This document shows positions 1 through 6,123 of a stretch of DNA of 6,432 bases, piece after piece. The stretch spans positions 1 through 6,432 of the forward strand of contig JAMCTO010000015.1 of NCBI GenBank assembly GCA_023381095.1, in the 5' to 3' direction. Source of the stretch: Bacillota bacterium. GTDB taxonomy: Bacteria; Bacillota; Sulfobacillia; Sulfobacillales; Sulfobacillaceae. Numbering within the stretch: the stretch's first letter is position 1; the number at the start of each line of letters is the position of its first letter. Both the position numbers and the translations under genes were made by a program. Under the pieces are notes generated by a model. That model searched no databases. It worked only from the letters and a program-made list of their open reading frames with translations, and was not told the DNA's origin.

Positions 1-1
1 T

Positions 2-766
2 TACGTGGACCCGGTGTATGGGAAGTATGAAGGCATTGAGTTTATCTACCCATACGGGATGAAAGAACACCAACTGGCGGCAGACGAAATCGAACGAATT
101 AGACATCTTTATCTAGGGTATTTGACGTTTGTAGATCATTGGGTTGGGCAATTCACAGAGAGCCTCAAGTCACATGGATTGTGGGATAAGACGATCATTA
201 TGATTGTCAGCGATCATGGAACCGAGTTGTCGGATCATGGTCGGTTTTCGAAACACCAGGCTCACCTTTACGCCCACAACACTCAGCTAATCTGGGCGAT
301 CCGTCATCCAGCGCAAGGAATTCGAAAAGAAGTGCCCTATTTTGTTCAGAGTCATGATTTGTATCCAACCATCTGCGGACTGTTAGGGATTGACAGTGGG
401 TCGGTGGCAGGCCAAAATGTTTGGCCTATAGGGGAAAAGATCCAAAGCGAGCCACGCGACTGGATCATTACGGGCTGGGGCAATTATGCCTCGGTACGTG
501 ACGTCGAGTGGAACTATATTGTTAATTTCGAAGATCCCAGCGCGGACGAAAGACTGTATCACCTGGTAAGCGATCCTTTAGAGAACGTTGATGTTGCTCA
601 GGCCAATCACCGCGTGGCCAAGAAGATGCGGCACCGCCTTGAAGAGTTTTTGGAGCAGTCGTTGCCTGCGAAACTCGATGACGTGGTCAGACCTGGGGTG
701 GCCCCCATACGACGATATTATCAGTCTTCAGTGTCTCAGGACAAAGCCGACTCAGGATTTGTGTAA
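2..766 (+). CDS. Sulfatase family protein, C-terminal part (5' end outside the window)
   Basis: This is the C-terminal half of a sulfatase (alkaline phosphatase superfamily), enzymes that hydrolyse sulfate esters using a metal and a formylglycine nucleophile. The frame is open to the window edge. The GTG at position 5 is unlikely to be the real start, because the N-terminal catalytic core is missing. Numbering from that codon, the visible family marks are: a helix with YLGYLTFVDHWVGQF (about 36-50); the metal-binding VSDHG, with Asp70 and His71; SDHGRFSKH, with a candidate active-site Lys83; the HDLYPTICGLLGI segment (about 117-129); and a late LYHLVSDPLENVD stretch, typical of the sulfatase C-terminal subdomain. 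The formylglycine motif (C/S-x-P-x-R) would lie upstream and cannot be checked, so a phosphodiesterase-like member is still possible. No signal peptide can be assessed. A gap of about 150 bp without a clear gene separates it from the GNAT gene. Family assignment is firm; substrate is unknown. Confidence 0.88.
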   Translation, partial: YVDPVYGKYEGIEFIYPYGMKEHQLAADEIERIRHLYLGYLTFVDHWVGQFTESLKSHGLWDKTIIMIVSDHGTELSDHGRFSKHQAHLYAHNTQLIWAIRHPAQGIRKEVPYFVQSHDLYPTICGLLGIDSGSVAGQNVWPIGEKIQSEPRDWIITGWGNYASVRDVEWNYIVNFEDPSADERLYHLVSDPLENVDVAQANHRVAKKMRHRLEEFLEQSLPAKLDDVVRPGVAPIRRYYQSSVSQDKADSGFV

Positions 767-907
767 AACCGTTTTTGGAGCAGATATCCCTTTCTCAGCG
801 ACCCGGAAACATTCAGAGGGCAGCGGAACCAGAACGACGTAGGTAGCTTGTGAGTTTACCTAATACGCTGAATGTTTTTACGTGACGAGTAGCGTTCATC
901 GAGGAAA

Positions 908-912
908 GAGGG
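908..912 (+). promoter_or_regulatory. Ribosome-binding site that decides the GNAT start
   Basis: A GAGGG sequence lies 8 nt upstream of the ATG at 921. The frame can also be opened at a GTG at 882, which would add 13 residues (MTSSVHRGKRAKV). That GTG has no purine-rich site at a good distance, and the added residues do not fit the GNAT fold, which normally begins with a strand such as the one in MASLRPFKAGDL. The ATG at 921 is therefore preferred. Confidence 0.6.
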
Positions 913-920
913 CTAAGGTC

Positions 921-1874
921 ATGGCTTCCTTGCGACCATTTAAAGCGGGAGATTTGAAGGCACTAATAAATACGTGGAACCAGTCACTCGTGGCAGACCC
1001 GATAAACGAACAACGATTTGTGTCGAACATTGTGGGTGATCCTGCTATGGAGCCTAGGGGTTTGCCGGTTATCGTCGATGAGAAGGGATTGGTCATTGCA
1101 TTTGCATACGCGACGGTCTCCTACCCTAGGAGTAAGTCAATGGAAAGTACTCAGAGGGCTGTTGGGTGGCTCAACGCCATTGGCGTACGTCCTGACAAGC
1201 GTCGAATGGGCTATGGGTTACAATGCATACAGGCCGTACGGGATTATCTAGCCAGCTACGATTGTCAATCACTGAGTGTCGCGGCGTTCGCTCCCAAGTA
1301 TATTATGCCTGGTGTGGACGCTGAGGCCTATCCAGAAGCTCCAAAGTTCTTTCAAAAAATGGGTTTTGAACCACGGGCGGAGGTGGTGTCCATGCAGGCC
1401 AACCTGCGAACATTTCAAGTGCCCCCAGAAATTGCAGAGCAAGAAGCCGCAGCGAACTCTCGTGGAATCATTATTGAAGCGATGTCGGGAGAATTTTTGG
1501 TCAGTCTCTTGGAATTCATCCATCATGATTTAGGGACACAAGCGGATCACGTAATTCGTCAAGCACTCGGGCATGGGCGTAATATCCAGCAGATTTTTGT
1601 GGCCCGCGATGCTAATGATGTGATTGGCTATTGTATGTATGGAATTTATGATGGGAATCCGGAACGATTTGGTCCGTTTGGCGTCAGGTCTGATCAGCGA
1701 GGCCGGCATCTAGGCCAGATCTTACTGTATCGCTGTATGCAAGCTATGAAAGAAAATGGATTATTAACCGTTTGGTTTAAATCGACTACTGAGAACAGTA
1801 CTGCATGGCACTTGTATCACCGTGCAGGATTTCGAAATATACGAAGATTCTCCACGTTTGTTAAAAAACTCTAA
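921..1874 (+). CDS. Tandem-domain GNAT family N-acetyltransferase
   Basis: This is a 317-residue cytoplasmic protein with two GNAT folds in one chain. GNAT enzymes transfer an acetyl group from acetyl-CoA to an amine. Domain 1 (about 1-160) opens with LRPFKAGDL and carries the acetyl-CoA pyrophosphate loop after VRPDKRR, where R94-R-M-G-Y-G99 fits the (R/Q)xxGx(G/A) consensus. It ends with the helix-strand element FFQKMGFEP. Domain 2 (about 180-317) has the strand IFVARDANDVIGY, then FGPFGVRSDQRGRHLG, where R262-H-L-G-Q-I keeps the Arg and Gly but has Ile in place of the final Gly/Ala. It ends with a classic A-W-H-L-Y-x-x-x-G-F motif (295-304). Both domains may bind CoA, although the second loop is less canonical. 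The start is the ATG at 921, not the GTG at 882. The gene stands between a sulfatase and an alkaline-phosphatase-superfamily gene. Amino sugars are a conceivable substrate, but nothing in the sequence fixes it. Confidence 0.88.
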   Translation: MASLRPFKAGDLKALINTWNQSLVADPINEQRFVSNIVGDPAMEPRGLPVIVDEKGLVIAFAYATVSYPRSKSMESTQRAVGWLNAIGVRPDKRRMGYGLQCIQAVRDYLASYDCQSLSVAAFAPKYIMPGVDAEAYPEAPKFFQKMGFEPRAEVVSMQANLRTFQVPPEIAEQEAAANSRGIIIEAMSGEFLVSLLEFIHHDLGTQADHVIRQALGHGRNIQQIFVARDANDVIGYCMYGIYDGNPERFGPFGVRSDQRGRHLGQILLYRCMQAMKENGLLTVWFKSTTENSTAWHLYHRAGFRNIRRFSTFVKKL

Positions 1875-2045
1875 ACAATGGGATGTCAGTGCCCATGCGT
1901 ATATCCCCCACTTTTCGTTTGGGTCGAGGTGATTGTGGTGCTTCTGCCATTGACGCTCTTACTTTATGGGATGGCGAGACAGGTGAATTCTTTTACTGAC
2001 CGGAAAGTGCTTCAAGGTTCTTCGCTACCATTTGATCGAGCATGA

Positions 2046-2258
2046 ACCGCGTCACGCAAGGCGTTCCACGGATACCTTGTACCGGGCATGAGGATCCACG
2101 AAAACCGCGTCGAATATAGGGAATTTCTCGATCTCACATCATTCCGCGGCGACGTCTAATTGACGGCCATGCGGGAATTGATAGAGGTGGGACAGGCGCG
2201 ACGACATCAATTGCCGAATCGTGCGCGGTTGTATATGCGCACAACGGTGTTCTCGTAA
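2046..2258 (+). pseudogene. Possible decayed reading frame, identity uncertain
   Basis: Between the stops at 2043 and 2256, one frame reads as protein-like sequence interrupted only by the TAA at 2157. The part before the stop contains FHGYLVPGMRIHENRVEY and the part after it contains MRELIEVGQARRHQLPNR followed by LYMRTTVF. The layout, with a charged middle, an ELI helix and then a YMRTTVF-like strand, vaguely recalls the N-terminal half of class IV (branched-chain) aminotransferases, where an xYIRPxV strand follows such a helix. This is a resemblance from memory, not an alignment. Other frames across the same bases also give short protein-like stretches, for example LIDGHAGIDRGGTGATTS in the + frame offset by two. 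The coding frame is therefore not settled, and chance is a real alternative. Confidence 0.2.
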
Positions 2259-2301
2259 TTTTCCCATTCGTTTTGAATTTAGAATTTTAAGTATTAAGTG
2301 G

Positions 2302-2330
2302 TTGACAGAGAAGATTCTTCAAAGTAAATT
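2302..2330 (+). promoter_or_regulatory. Sigma-A-type promoter for the phosphohydrolase/substrate-binding protein operon
   Basis: A perfect -35 hexamer TTGACA (2302-2307) is separated by exactly 17 bp from TAAATT (2325-2330), which matches the TATAAT consensus at four of six positions. It sits in the only clearly AT-rich stretch of the window, in the gap before the gene at 2455. Transcription would begin near 2337 and leave a leader of about 118 nt before the ATG at 2455. No operator palindrome next to it was convincing. Confidence 0.6.
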
Positions 2331-2441
2331 AAAGTTATGTATTAATAGATGCACTAAATTTTGGCCATGGTCAATTGGTCCAAGCTTACGCACTCTATCT
2401 TGAAAAGGATTTTCTTCACACACCACGAGTCCATGGAACAC

Positions 2442-2447
2442 GGGAGG
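2442..2447 (+). promoter_or_regulatory. Ribosome-binding site of the phosphohydrolase gene
   Basis: GGGAGG lies 7 nt before the ATG at 2455. This is near-ideal strength and spacing, and it fixes the start just before the first beta strand (RRVVVLGMDAL). Confidence 0.8.
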
Positions 2448-2454
2448 CTAAATC

Positions 2455-4248
2455 ATGGCTAGACGTGTCGTAGTATTGGGAATGGATGCTTTGGTACTGC
2501 CCCATAACCAACGATTTGCCGATGAAGGGGTATTGCCCAATTTTTCACGTATGCTTCGGGAAGGCGCTAGTTCTTATGCTTTGTCGGTTTTGCCACCGTA
2601 TACTCCGACTAATTGGGCTACGATTGCATCGGGTGCTGTGCCTGGACGCCATGGTGCCGGCAATTGGACTGATGTCACTGCTGAGGATCCCGCCGAGAGA
2701 AAAGCAAGATCAACTTTTGATGCGAGGACCCTCCAAGCGGACACTCTTTGGAACGCCGCGTCGAGGTCTGGATTACGTACGATGTTGTTGACGTATCCCG
2801 GAGCGTATCCGACAACGGTTGAGAAGGTTACTGTGATTGCACCGTTATATCGTGGGTTAACAGGGCACGCACTGGTATCCGGTGGTGAATATAACTTGAC
2901 TCTCACCAATGGCCGACAGGTTTCCTTACCTGTCAAATCTCAGGTTATGGGGCCGCTGTTGGTTCCGACAGAGGACGGACACCAAGAATTGAATCCAGAA
3001 GGCCTAGAGCATTTTTCGAAGTTCTCGATCGCCCGGGACGCAAACAATACCTATCAGATCTATTGGGATGAGAAAGTTTTAGTGACGTTGCCAAATTCGG
3101 GATGGGGGCCTTGGGCCACGATTCCTGCGGGGAACAGCGAGCAAGCATCTGTGCGATTCCGCGTTCTTAATACAGACGGCGACAACGTTCACTTTGTACG
3201 ATCTGAAATCTATCCCACGCGCGGATTCACGGATCCGCCTGAATACGCCGATGACTTGTTTCGGAGTCTTGGGCCTTTTTTTGAACACCCTGCAGTTATT
3301 AACCGGGAAAGCGACCAGGCTATAGACGCGTTAATGGATGAAATTCGCGACCAAGTGGATTGGTACATCGGGGCCTTGAAACATAGTGCCCAACATAAGC
3401 CGTGGGATCTCTTCATGACCCATTGGCACTGGATCGACACGGCGCAGCATAACTTTTTGGCGGGTTTGGATCCTGAACCTGGGGTTGCGCCCGATGACCG
3501 TGCAGTTTCTGTCATCCGTAGGTCGTACGAGTTGGGCGACCGACTCTTAGGGGGTTTCTTGTCGGAAATGGATGAATCCGATCATTTGATAGTGGTGTCA
3601 GACCATGGGCATGTTCCCAATCGTCGCATCGCTAGTGCGGCACGCCGCCTAGTCGAAGTCGGACTCGCGCAATTTGACGAGACTAAGCTACCGCGACAAG
3701 TGATAGACCGATCTCGATCCATGGCGTATCTCCTTTCTCCCCATGAAATCGTCGTGAATCTCAAGGGACGCAATGCGGGGGGCATCGTGTCGAAAGAAAA
3801 TTTCGCACAGGTGTCCGAAGCCATAAGGGACGCTTTAGTGGAATGGAAGGATCAAGATAGTGGTCGGCATCTCGTGGCCTATGCCCTAGAAAAACCGCAC
3901 CAGCAGTTATTGGGATATTTTGGAACTCGAACTGGGGACGTTATGTTTTTGTACAACCCTGGTTATTCGTGGGGCGTGCCATCAAATGGTCTGTCCGTTG
4001 GGCCAGCAGACGGATCATCAAACCACGGGGCACAAATGCCGACCACCACGACGAACCGGACGGCAAATATGGCGACGTTATTGGCCATGGGGCCATCGAT
4101 CCGGCACGGATATGAGCGAAACATACAAGAGTTAGGCTGTGTATCGCTCATGGATGTAGCGCCATTAGTATCGAATCTGCTGGACATGACTCCCCCGAAG
4201 GATTGTCGGGGAGCAGTGCCTCAGGATTTCTTGAAGTTCGGAAATTAG
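2455..4248 (+). CDS. Alkaline phosphatase superfamily phosphohydrolase/phosphodiesterase-like protein
   Basis: This complete 597-residue enzyme belongs to the nucleotide pyrophosphatase/phosphodiesterase-like branch of the alkaline phosphatase superfamily (the predicted phosphohydrolase/phosphomutase type). These two-metal enzymes hydrolyse phosphate mono- or diesters. All core marks are present in order: metal ligand Asp11 in VLGMDAL; the nucleophile region PPYTPTNWATIASG, with Thr50 as the likely nucleophile and Asn53 nearby, followed by PGRHG; Asp328 and His332 in HWIDTAQH; Asp383 and His384 in VVSDHGH; and His524 in SSNHGAQMPT. Residues about 125-290 form a beta-rich insertion without catalytic motifs, probably a cap that sets substrate choice. 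There is no signal peptide or membrane segment, so a cytoplasmic location is inferred. It would then act on an imported ester. It is 20 bp upstream of a substrate-binding lipoprotein gene and shares its probable promoter. The substrate is unknown, and hydrolysis of sulfate or phosphonate compounds cannot be excluded. Confidence 0.9.
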   Translation: MARRVVVLGMDALVLPHNQRFADEGVLPNFSRMLREGASSYALSVLPPYTPTNWATIASGAVPGRHGAGNWTDVTAEDPAERKARSTFDARTLQADTLWNAASRSGLRTMLLTYPGAYPTTVEKVTVIAPLYRGLTGHALVSGGEYNLTLTNGRQVSLPVKSQVMGPLLVPTEDGHQELNPEGLEHFSKFSIARDANNTYQIYWDEKVLVTLPNSGWGPWATIPAGNSEQASVRFRVLNTDGDNVHFVRSEIYPTRGFTDPPEYADDLFRSLGPFFEHPAVINRESDQAIDALMDEIRDQVDWYIGALKHSAQHKPWDLFMTHWHWIDTAQHNFLAGLDPEPGVAPDDRAVSVIRRSYELGDRLLGGFLSEMDESDHLIVVSDHGHVPNRRIASAARRLVEVGLAQFDETKLPRQVIDRSRSMAYLLSPHEIVVNLKGRNAGGIVSKENFAQVSEAIRDALVEWKDQDSGRHLVAYALEKPHQQLLGYFGTRTGDVMFLYNPGYSWGVPSNGLSVGPADGSSNHGAQMPTTTTNRTANMATLLAMGPSIRHGYERNIQELGCVSLMDVAPLVSNLLDMTPPKDCRGAVPQDFLKFGN

Positions 4249-4255
4249 TATAAAT

Positions 4256-4262
4256 AGGAGGG
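4256..4262 (+). promoter_or_regulatory. Ribosome-binding site of the first substrate-binding protein gene
   Basis: AGGAGGG lies 6 nt before the ATG at 4269, inside the 20-bp gap after the phosphohydrolase stop codon. Such a strong site in so short a gap supports an operon with independent re-initiation at this gene. Confidence 0.85.
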
Positions 4263-4268
4263 TATCTC

Positions 4269-6089
4269 ATGAACAATCGTGTTCTGGCCATCTCGGGCGC
4301 GGTCGTCCTAATGTCCACGATTACGGCCTGTGGTAATACCACCAAAACGTCTAACGCCCCGGTACCCCCGTTTGTCACCATTGGCACGATCATGCCGCCT
4401 GGTGCACCGATGAATATTTTTAGTTCCAGTTTCATTGTTAGGCCCGGGATGGATATCATGCCATTGGCGGTATCCCACAACAGTGCGAATTTGGGTGCAT
4501 TCTATCCGGCATTAGCGAGTCACTGGCAGGTGTCTAATAAGGGGCGGACGGTCACAGTGTGGCTTCGGTCGAACGCCCGGTGGTCCAACGGCAAACCCGT
4601 CACGGCAGCGGATGTGGTGACCACCATGGCGTGCTCGTATGCCGTAGGCATCATGCAAGCGGATGGGTTAGGCACTGCACGGGTACTGGGGCCCAAAGAA
4701 GTGCAACTGACATTGGCTCCGGGTATCACGTCAAATACTTTTCTCTTGGATGTGTTGACCACCGATATTGTGCCGCGAAGCGTGTTCGGATCATTGTTGC
4801 CCGCAAATATTTGGAACATCATCCATACAGCACAATACGCAGGAAGCAATGCCGGGTTGAAGGCCAAGGCGCAAACGGCCGCAAGTGAGCTGACGAAACT
4901 CGGGACCACGATTGCATCGTTCGCACCTGCGCACGATGTGGCGTCGGGTCCGTTTGTAATTCAGTCGGTGAATCCTGGGGAAATGATCATGCGCAAGAAT
5001 CCCTATTTCTTTGCGGCGCAAAACGTACCCGTCAACGAGGTCATTGTGAGGAATTACACGGGAAGCCAAGAGGTGTGGAACTATGCGATTTCCGGGCAAG
5101 TCGATGAACTGACGGGAAATCTTCCGGTAAACATCTACAACCAAGCCAAGAAAACGCCGGGTAATGTATTTTACAAAGTTCCGGCTTATACAATGACCGC
5201 TCTGGCTTTTAACGAGCATACGTATCCGTATAATCTTACGGCGGTGCGGCAAGCGATGGCCTATATTATCAATCGGCAAGCAGTTCAGCATGTCGCCAAT
5301 CCCATCTCAGCGTCGGCATCCCGGTGGACGGATGGGATGGTCGACGCGGCCACTCAGCAATGGCTAACACCATCCGAGATTAGGGCTTTGAATCCATATA
5401 CGGTGAATTATGCGAAGGCAACGAGTCTTTTACAGAGTGCGGGATTTCATAAGGTGGGATCCCAATGGATGTTACCCAACGGGAAACCATGGACAGCCAC
5501 ACTCACCACGGTCAGTTCCTTTAGCTCATGGATGGCTATGGCAGAATCTGTACGGAGCACCATGGATCGGTTTGGAGTGCCGACAAAAGTGGTCGGGATG
5601 ACCTTTGCACAGGAACTTCTAGCACAGGCGCAAGGTACTCTGCCGCTGTCATTTTGGATCGATGGGCAAGGCCCGAATCCCTATTTTGCTTACAATCGTA
5701 TTTACGGTAAACCCGATGGGTATGTCATAAAAAATGGGAAGTTAGTACGTAATGCGGCAGGTAACCCGAGTGGGGGGAACTGGATCGATTTCCCGACCAC
5801 CGTCCAAGTTCCCGGATACGGAACGGTTAATCCAGGACAGCTTACGCAACAATTGAATCAAACCACGACTACGTCAACTATTCAGCGAGATACCCGAATC
5901 CTGGCAAAGGTGACAAACGAGTACGTTCCCCAAATTACAATGTGGAACGTAGCCCAAACAGGATGGGTCAACACCAAGCACTTTACGGACTATCCTCTGA
6001 AAAATAGAGCTCTTATGGTTGCAACCGAAGGGTACTACCCACCGGTCGGAATTTGGATGATGTTGCATTACATCAGACCGGTGTCGTAG
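4269..6089 (+). CDS. ABC transporter substrate-binding lipoprotein, family 5 (peptide/nickel type)
   Basis: This 606-residue protein is the extracellular solute receptor of an ABC importer, of the type that captures peptides, oligosaccharides or nickel complexes. It has a lipoprotein signal peptide: a short Arg4 n-region, a hydrophobic core (about 5-17) and the lipobox I-T-A-C with Cys21 as the lipidated residue. A Thr/Asn/Pro-rich linker follows. Family 5 marks are: VSNKGRTVTVWLR with WSNGKPVTAADVV (about 88-117); GPFVIQSVNPGEMIMRKNPY (about 227-246); the segment ALAFNEHTYPYNLTAVRQAM leading into INRQAV (about 311-339); and YAKATSLLQSAGF (381-393). The length is slightly above the usual 500-600. 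It follows the phosphohydrolase gene by 20 bp and precedes a close paralogue by 34 bp. No permease or ATPase gene is in view. The ligand cannot be deduced. Codons 58 onward share near-perfect DNA identity with the downstream paralogue as far as can be seen. Confidence 0.93.
   Translation: MNNRVLAISGAVVLMSTITACGNTTKTSNAPVPPFVTIGTIMPPGAPMNIFSSSFIVRPGMDIMPLAVSHNSANLGAFYPALASHWQVSNKGRTVTVWLRSNARWSNGKPVTAADVVTTMACSYAVGIMQADGLGTARVLGPKEVQLTLAPGITSNTFLLDVLTTDIVPRSVFGSLLPANIWNIIHTAQYAGSNAGLKAKAQTAASELTKLGTTIASFAPAHDVASGPFVIQSVNPGEMIMRKNPYFFAAQNVPVNEVIVRNYTGSQEVWNYAISGQVDELTGNLPVNIYNQAKKTPGNVFYKVPAYTMTALAFNEHTYPYNLTAVRQAMAYIINRQAVQHVANPISASASRWTDGMVDAATQQWLTPSEIRALNPYTVNYAKATSLLQSAGFHKVGSQWMLPNGKPWTATLTTVSSFSSWMAMAESVRSTMDRFGVPTKVVGMTFAQELLAQAQGTLPLSFWIDGQGPNPYFAYNRIYGKPDGYVIKNGKLVRNAAGNPSGGNWIDFPTTVQVPGYGTVNPGQLTQQLNQTTTTSTIQRDTRILAKVTNEYVPQITMWNVAQTGWVNTKHFTDYPLKNRALMVATEGYYPPVGIWMMLHYIRPVS
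4442..4577 (+). repeat. Near-identical direct repeat, copy 1 (inside first substrate-binding protein gene)
   Basis: These 136 bases recur at 6297-6432 with one difference: C at 4457 against T at 6312, synonymous in codon 63 (Ile). The last 120 bases are identical. The offset of 1855 bp is the same as the distance between the two start codons, so the repeat is simply the aligned part of two paralogues. Only the left border is visible. Upstream of it the two genes differ strongly. Confidence 0.95.
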
Positions 6090-6110
6090 GAGGAGATGTC
6101 TATTTCGCCA

Positions 6111-6118
6111 AGGGGAGG
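6111..6118 (+). promoter_or_regulatory. Ribosome-binding site of the second substrate-binding protein gene
   Basis: AGGGGAGG lies 5 nt before the ATG at 6124, within the 34-bp gap after the first substrate-binding protein gene. Confidence 0.8.
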
Positions 6119-6123
6119 TTCAA

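Larger units (their letters stand above)
1875..2454 (+). other. 580-bp intergenic region: no convincing intact gene; possible gene relic plus promoter and leader
   Basis: I checked all three + frames across the region and the reverse strand over about 1980-2260. The first 380 bp have gene-like composition but are broken by stops. In one + frame a small reading frame runs from ATG 1878, or from GTG 1938 behind a GAGGTG at 1926-1931, to a TGA at 2043. It would give a 35-residue peptide (from GTG 1938) with a hydrophobic start (LLPLTLLLYG). The same frame then stays open to stops at 2157 and 2256. From about 2260 the DNA becomes AT-rich and holds the promoter for the downstream operon, followed by a leader of roughly 120 nt. 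No insertion-sequence ends, tRNA-like structure or strong terminator was recognised. Confidence 0.6.

Noticed and set aside
810..879. Possible terminator between the sulfatase and GNAT genes: CATTCAG (810-816) pairs with CTGAATG (868-874), followed by TTTTT.
   Set aside because: The stem is only 7 bp with a loop of about 50 nt and low GC content. This is too weak for an intrinsic terminator without a folding calculation.
1878..1896. Short inverted repeat ATGGG/CCCAT just after the GNAT stop codon.
   Set aside because: The stem is only 5 bp and no T-tract follows, so it is not a credible terminator.
2221..2403. A 60-codon open frame starting with GTG at 2221.
   Set aside because: It runs through the promoter and AT-rich leader, has no ribosome-binding site, and its Arg/Cys/Lys/Ile-rich translation looks random.
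2367..2462. A 31-codon upstream reading frame from ATG 2367 that overlaps the start of the phosphohydrolase gene and could act as a leader peptide.
   Set aside because: It has no Shine-Dalgarno site, and its sequence shows no run of a regulatory amino acid. Overlap alone is expected by chance.
4996..5690. The short repeated string AATCCCTATTT, occurring twice inside the first receptor gene (near 4998 and 5676).
   Set aside because: Both occurrences encode a common Asn-Pro-Tyr-Phe stretch in otherwise unrelated contexts. This is coincidence, not a repeat element.
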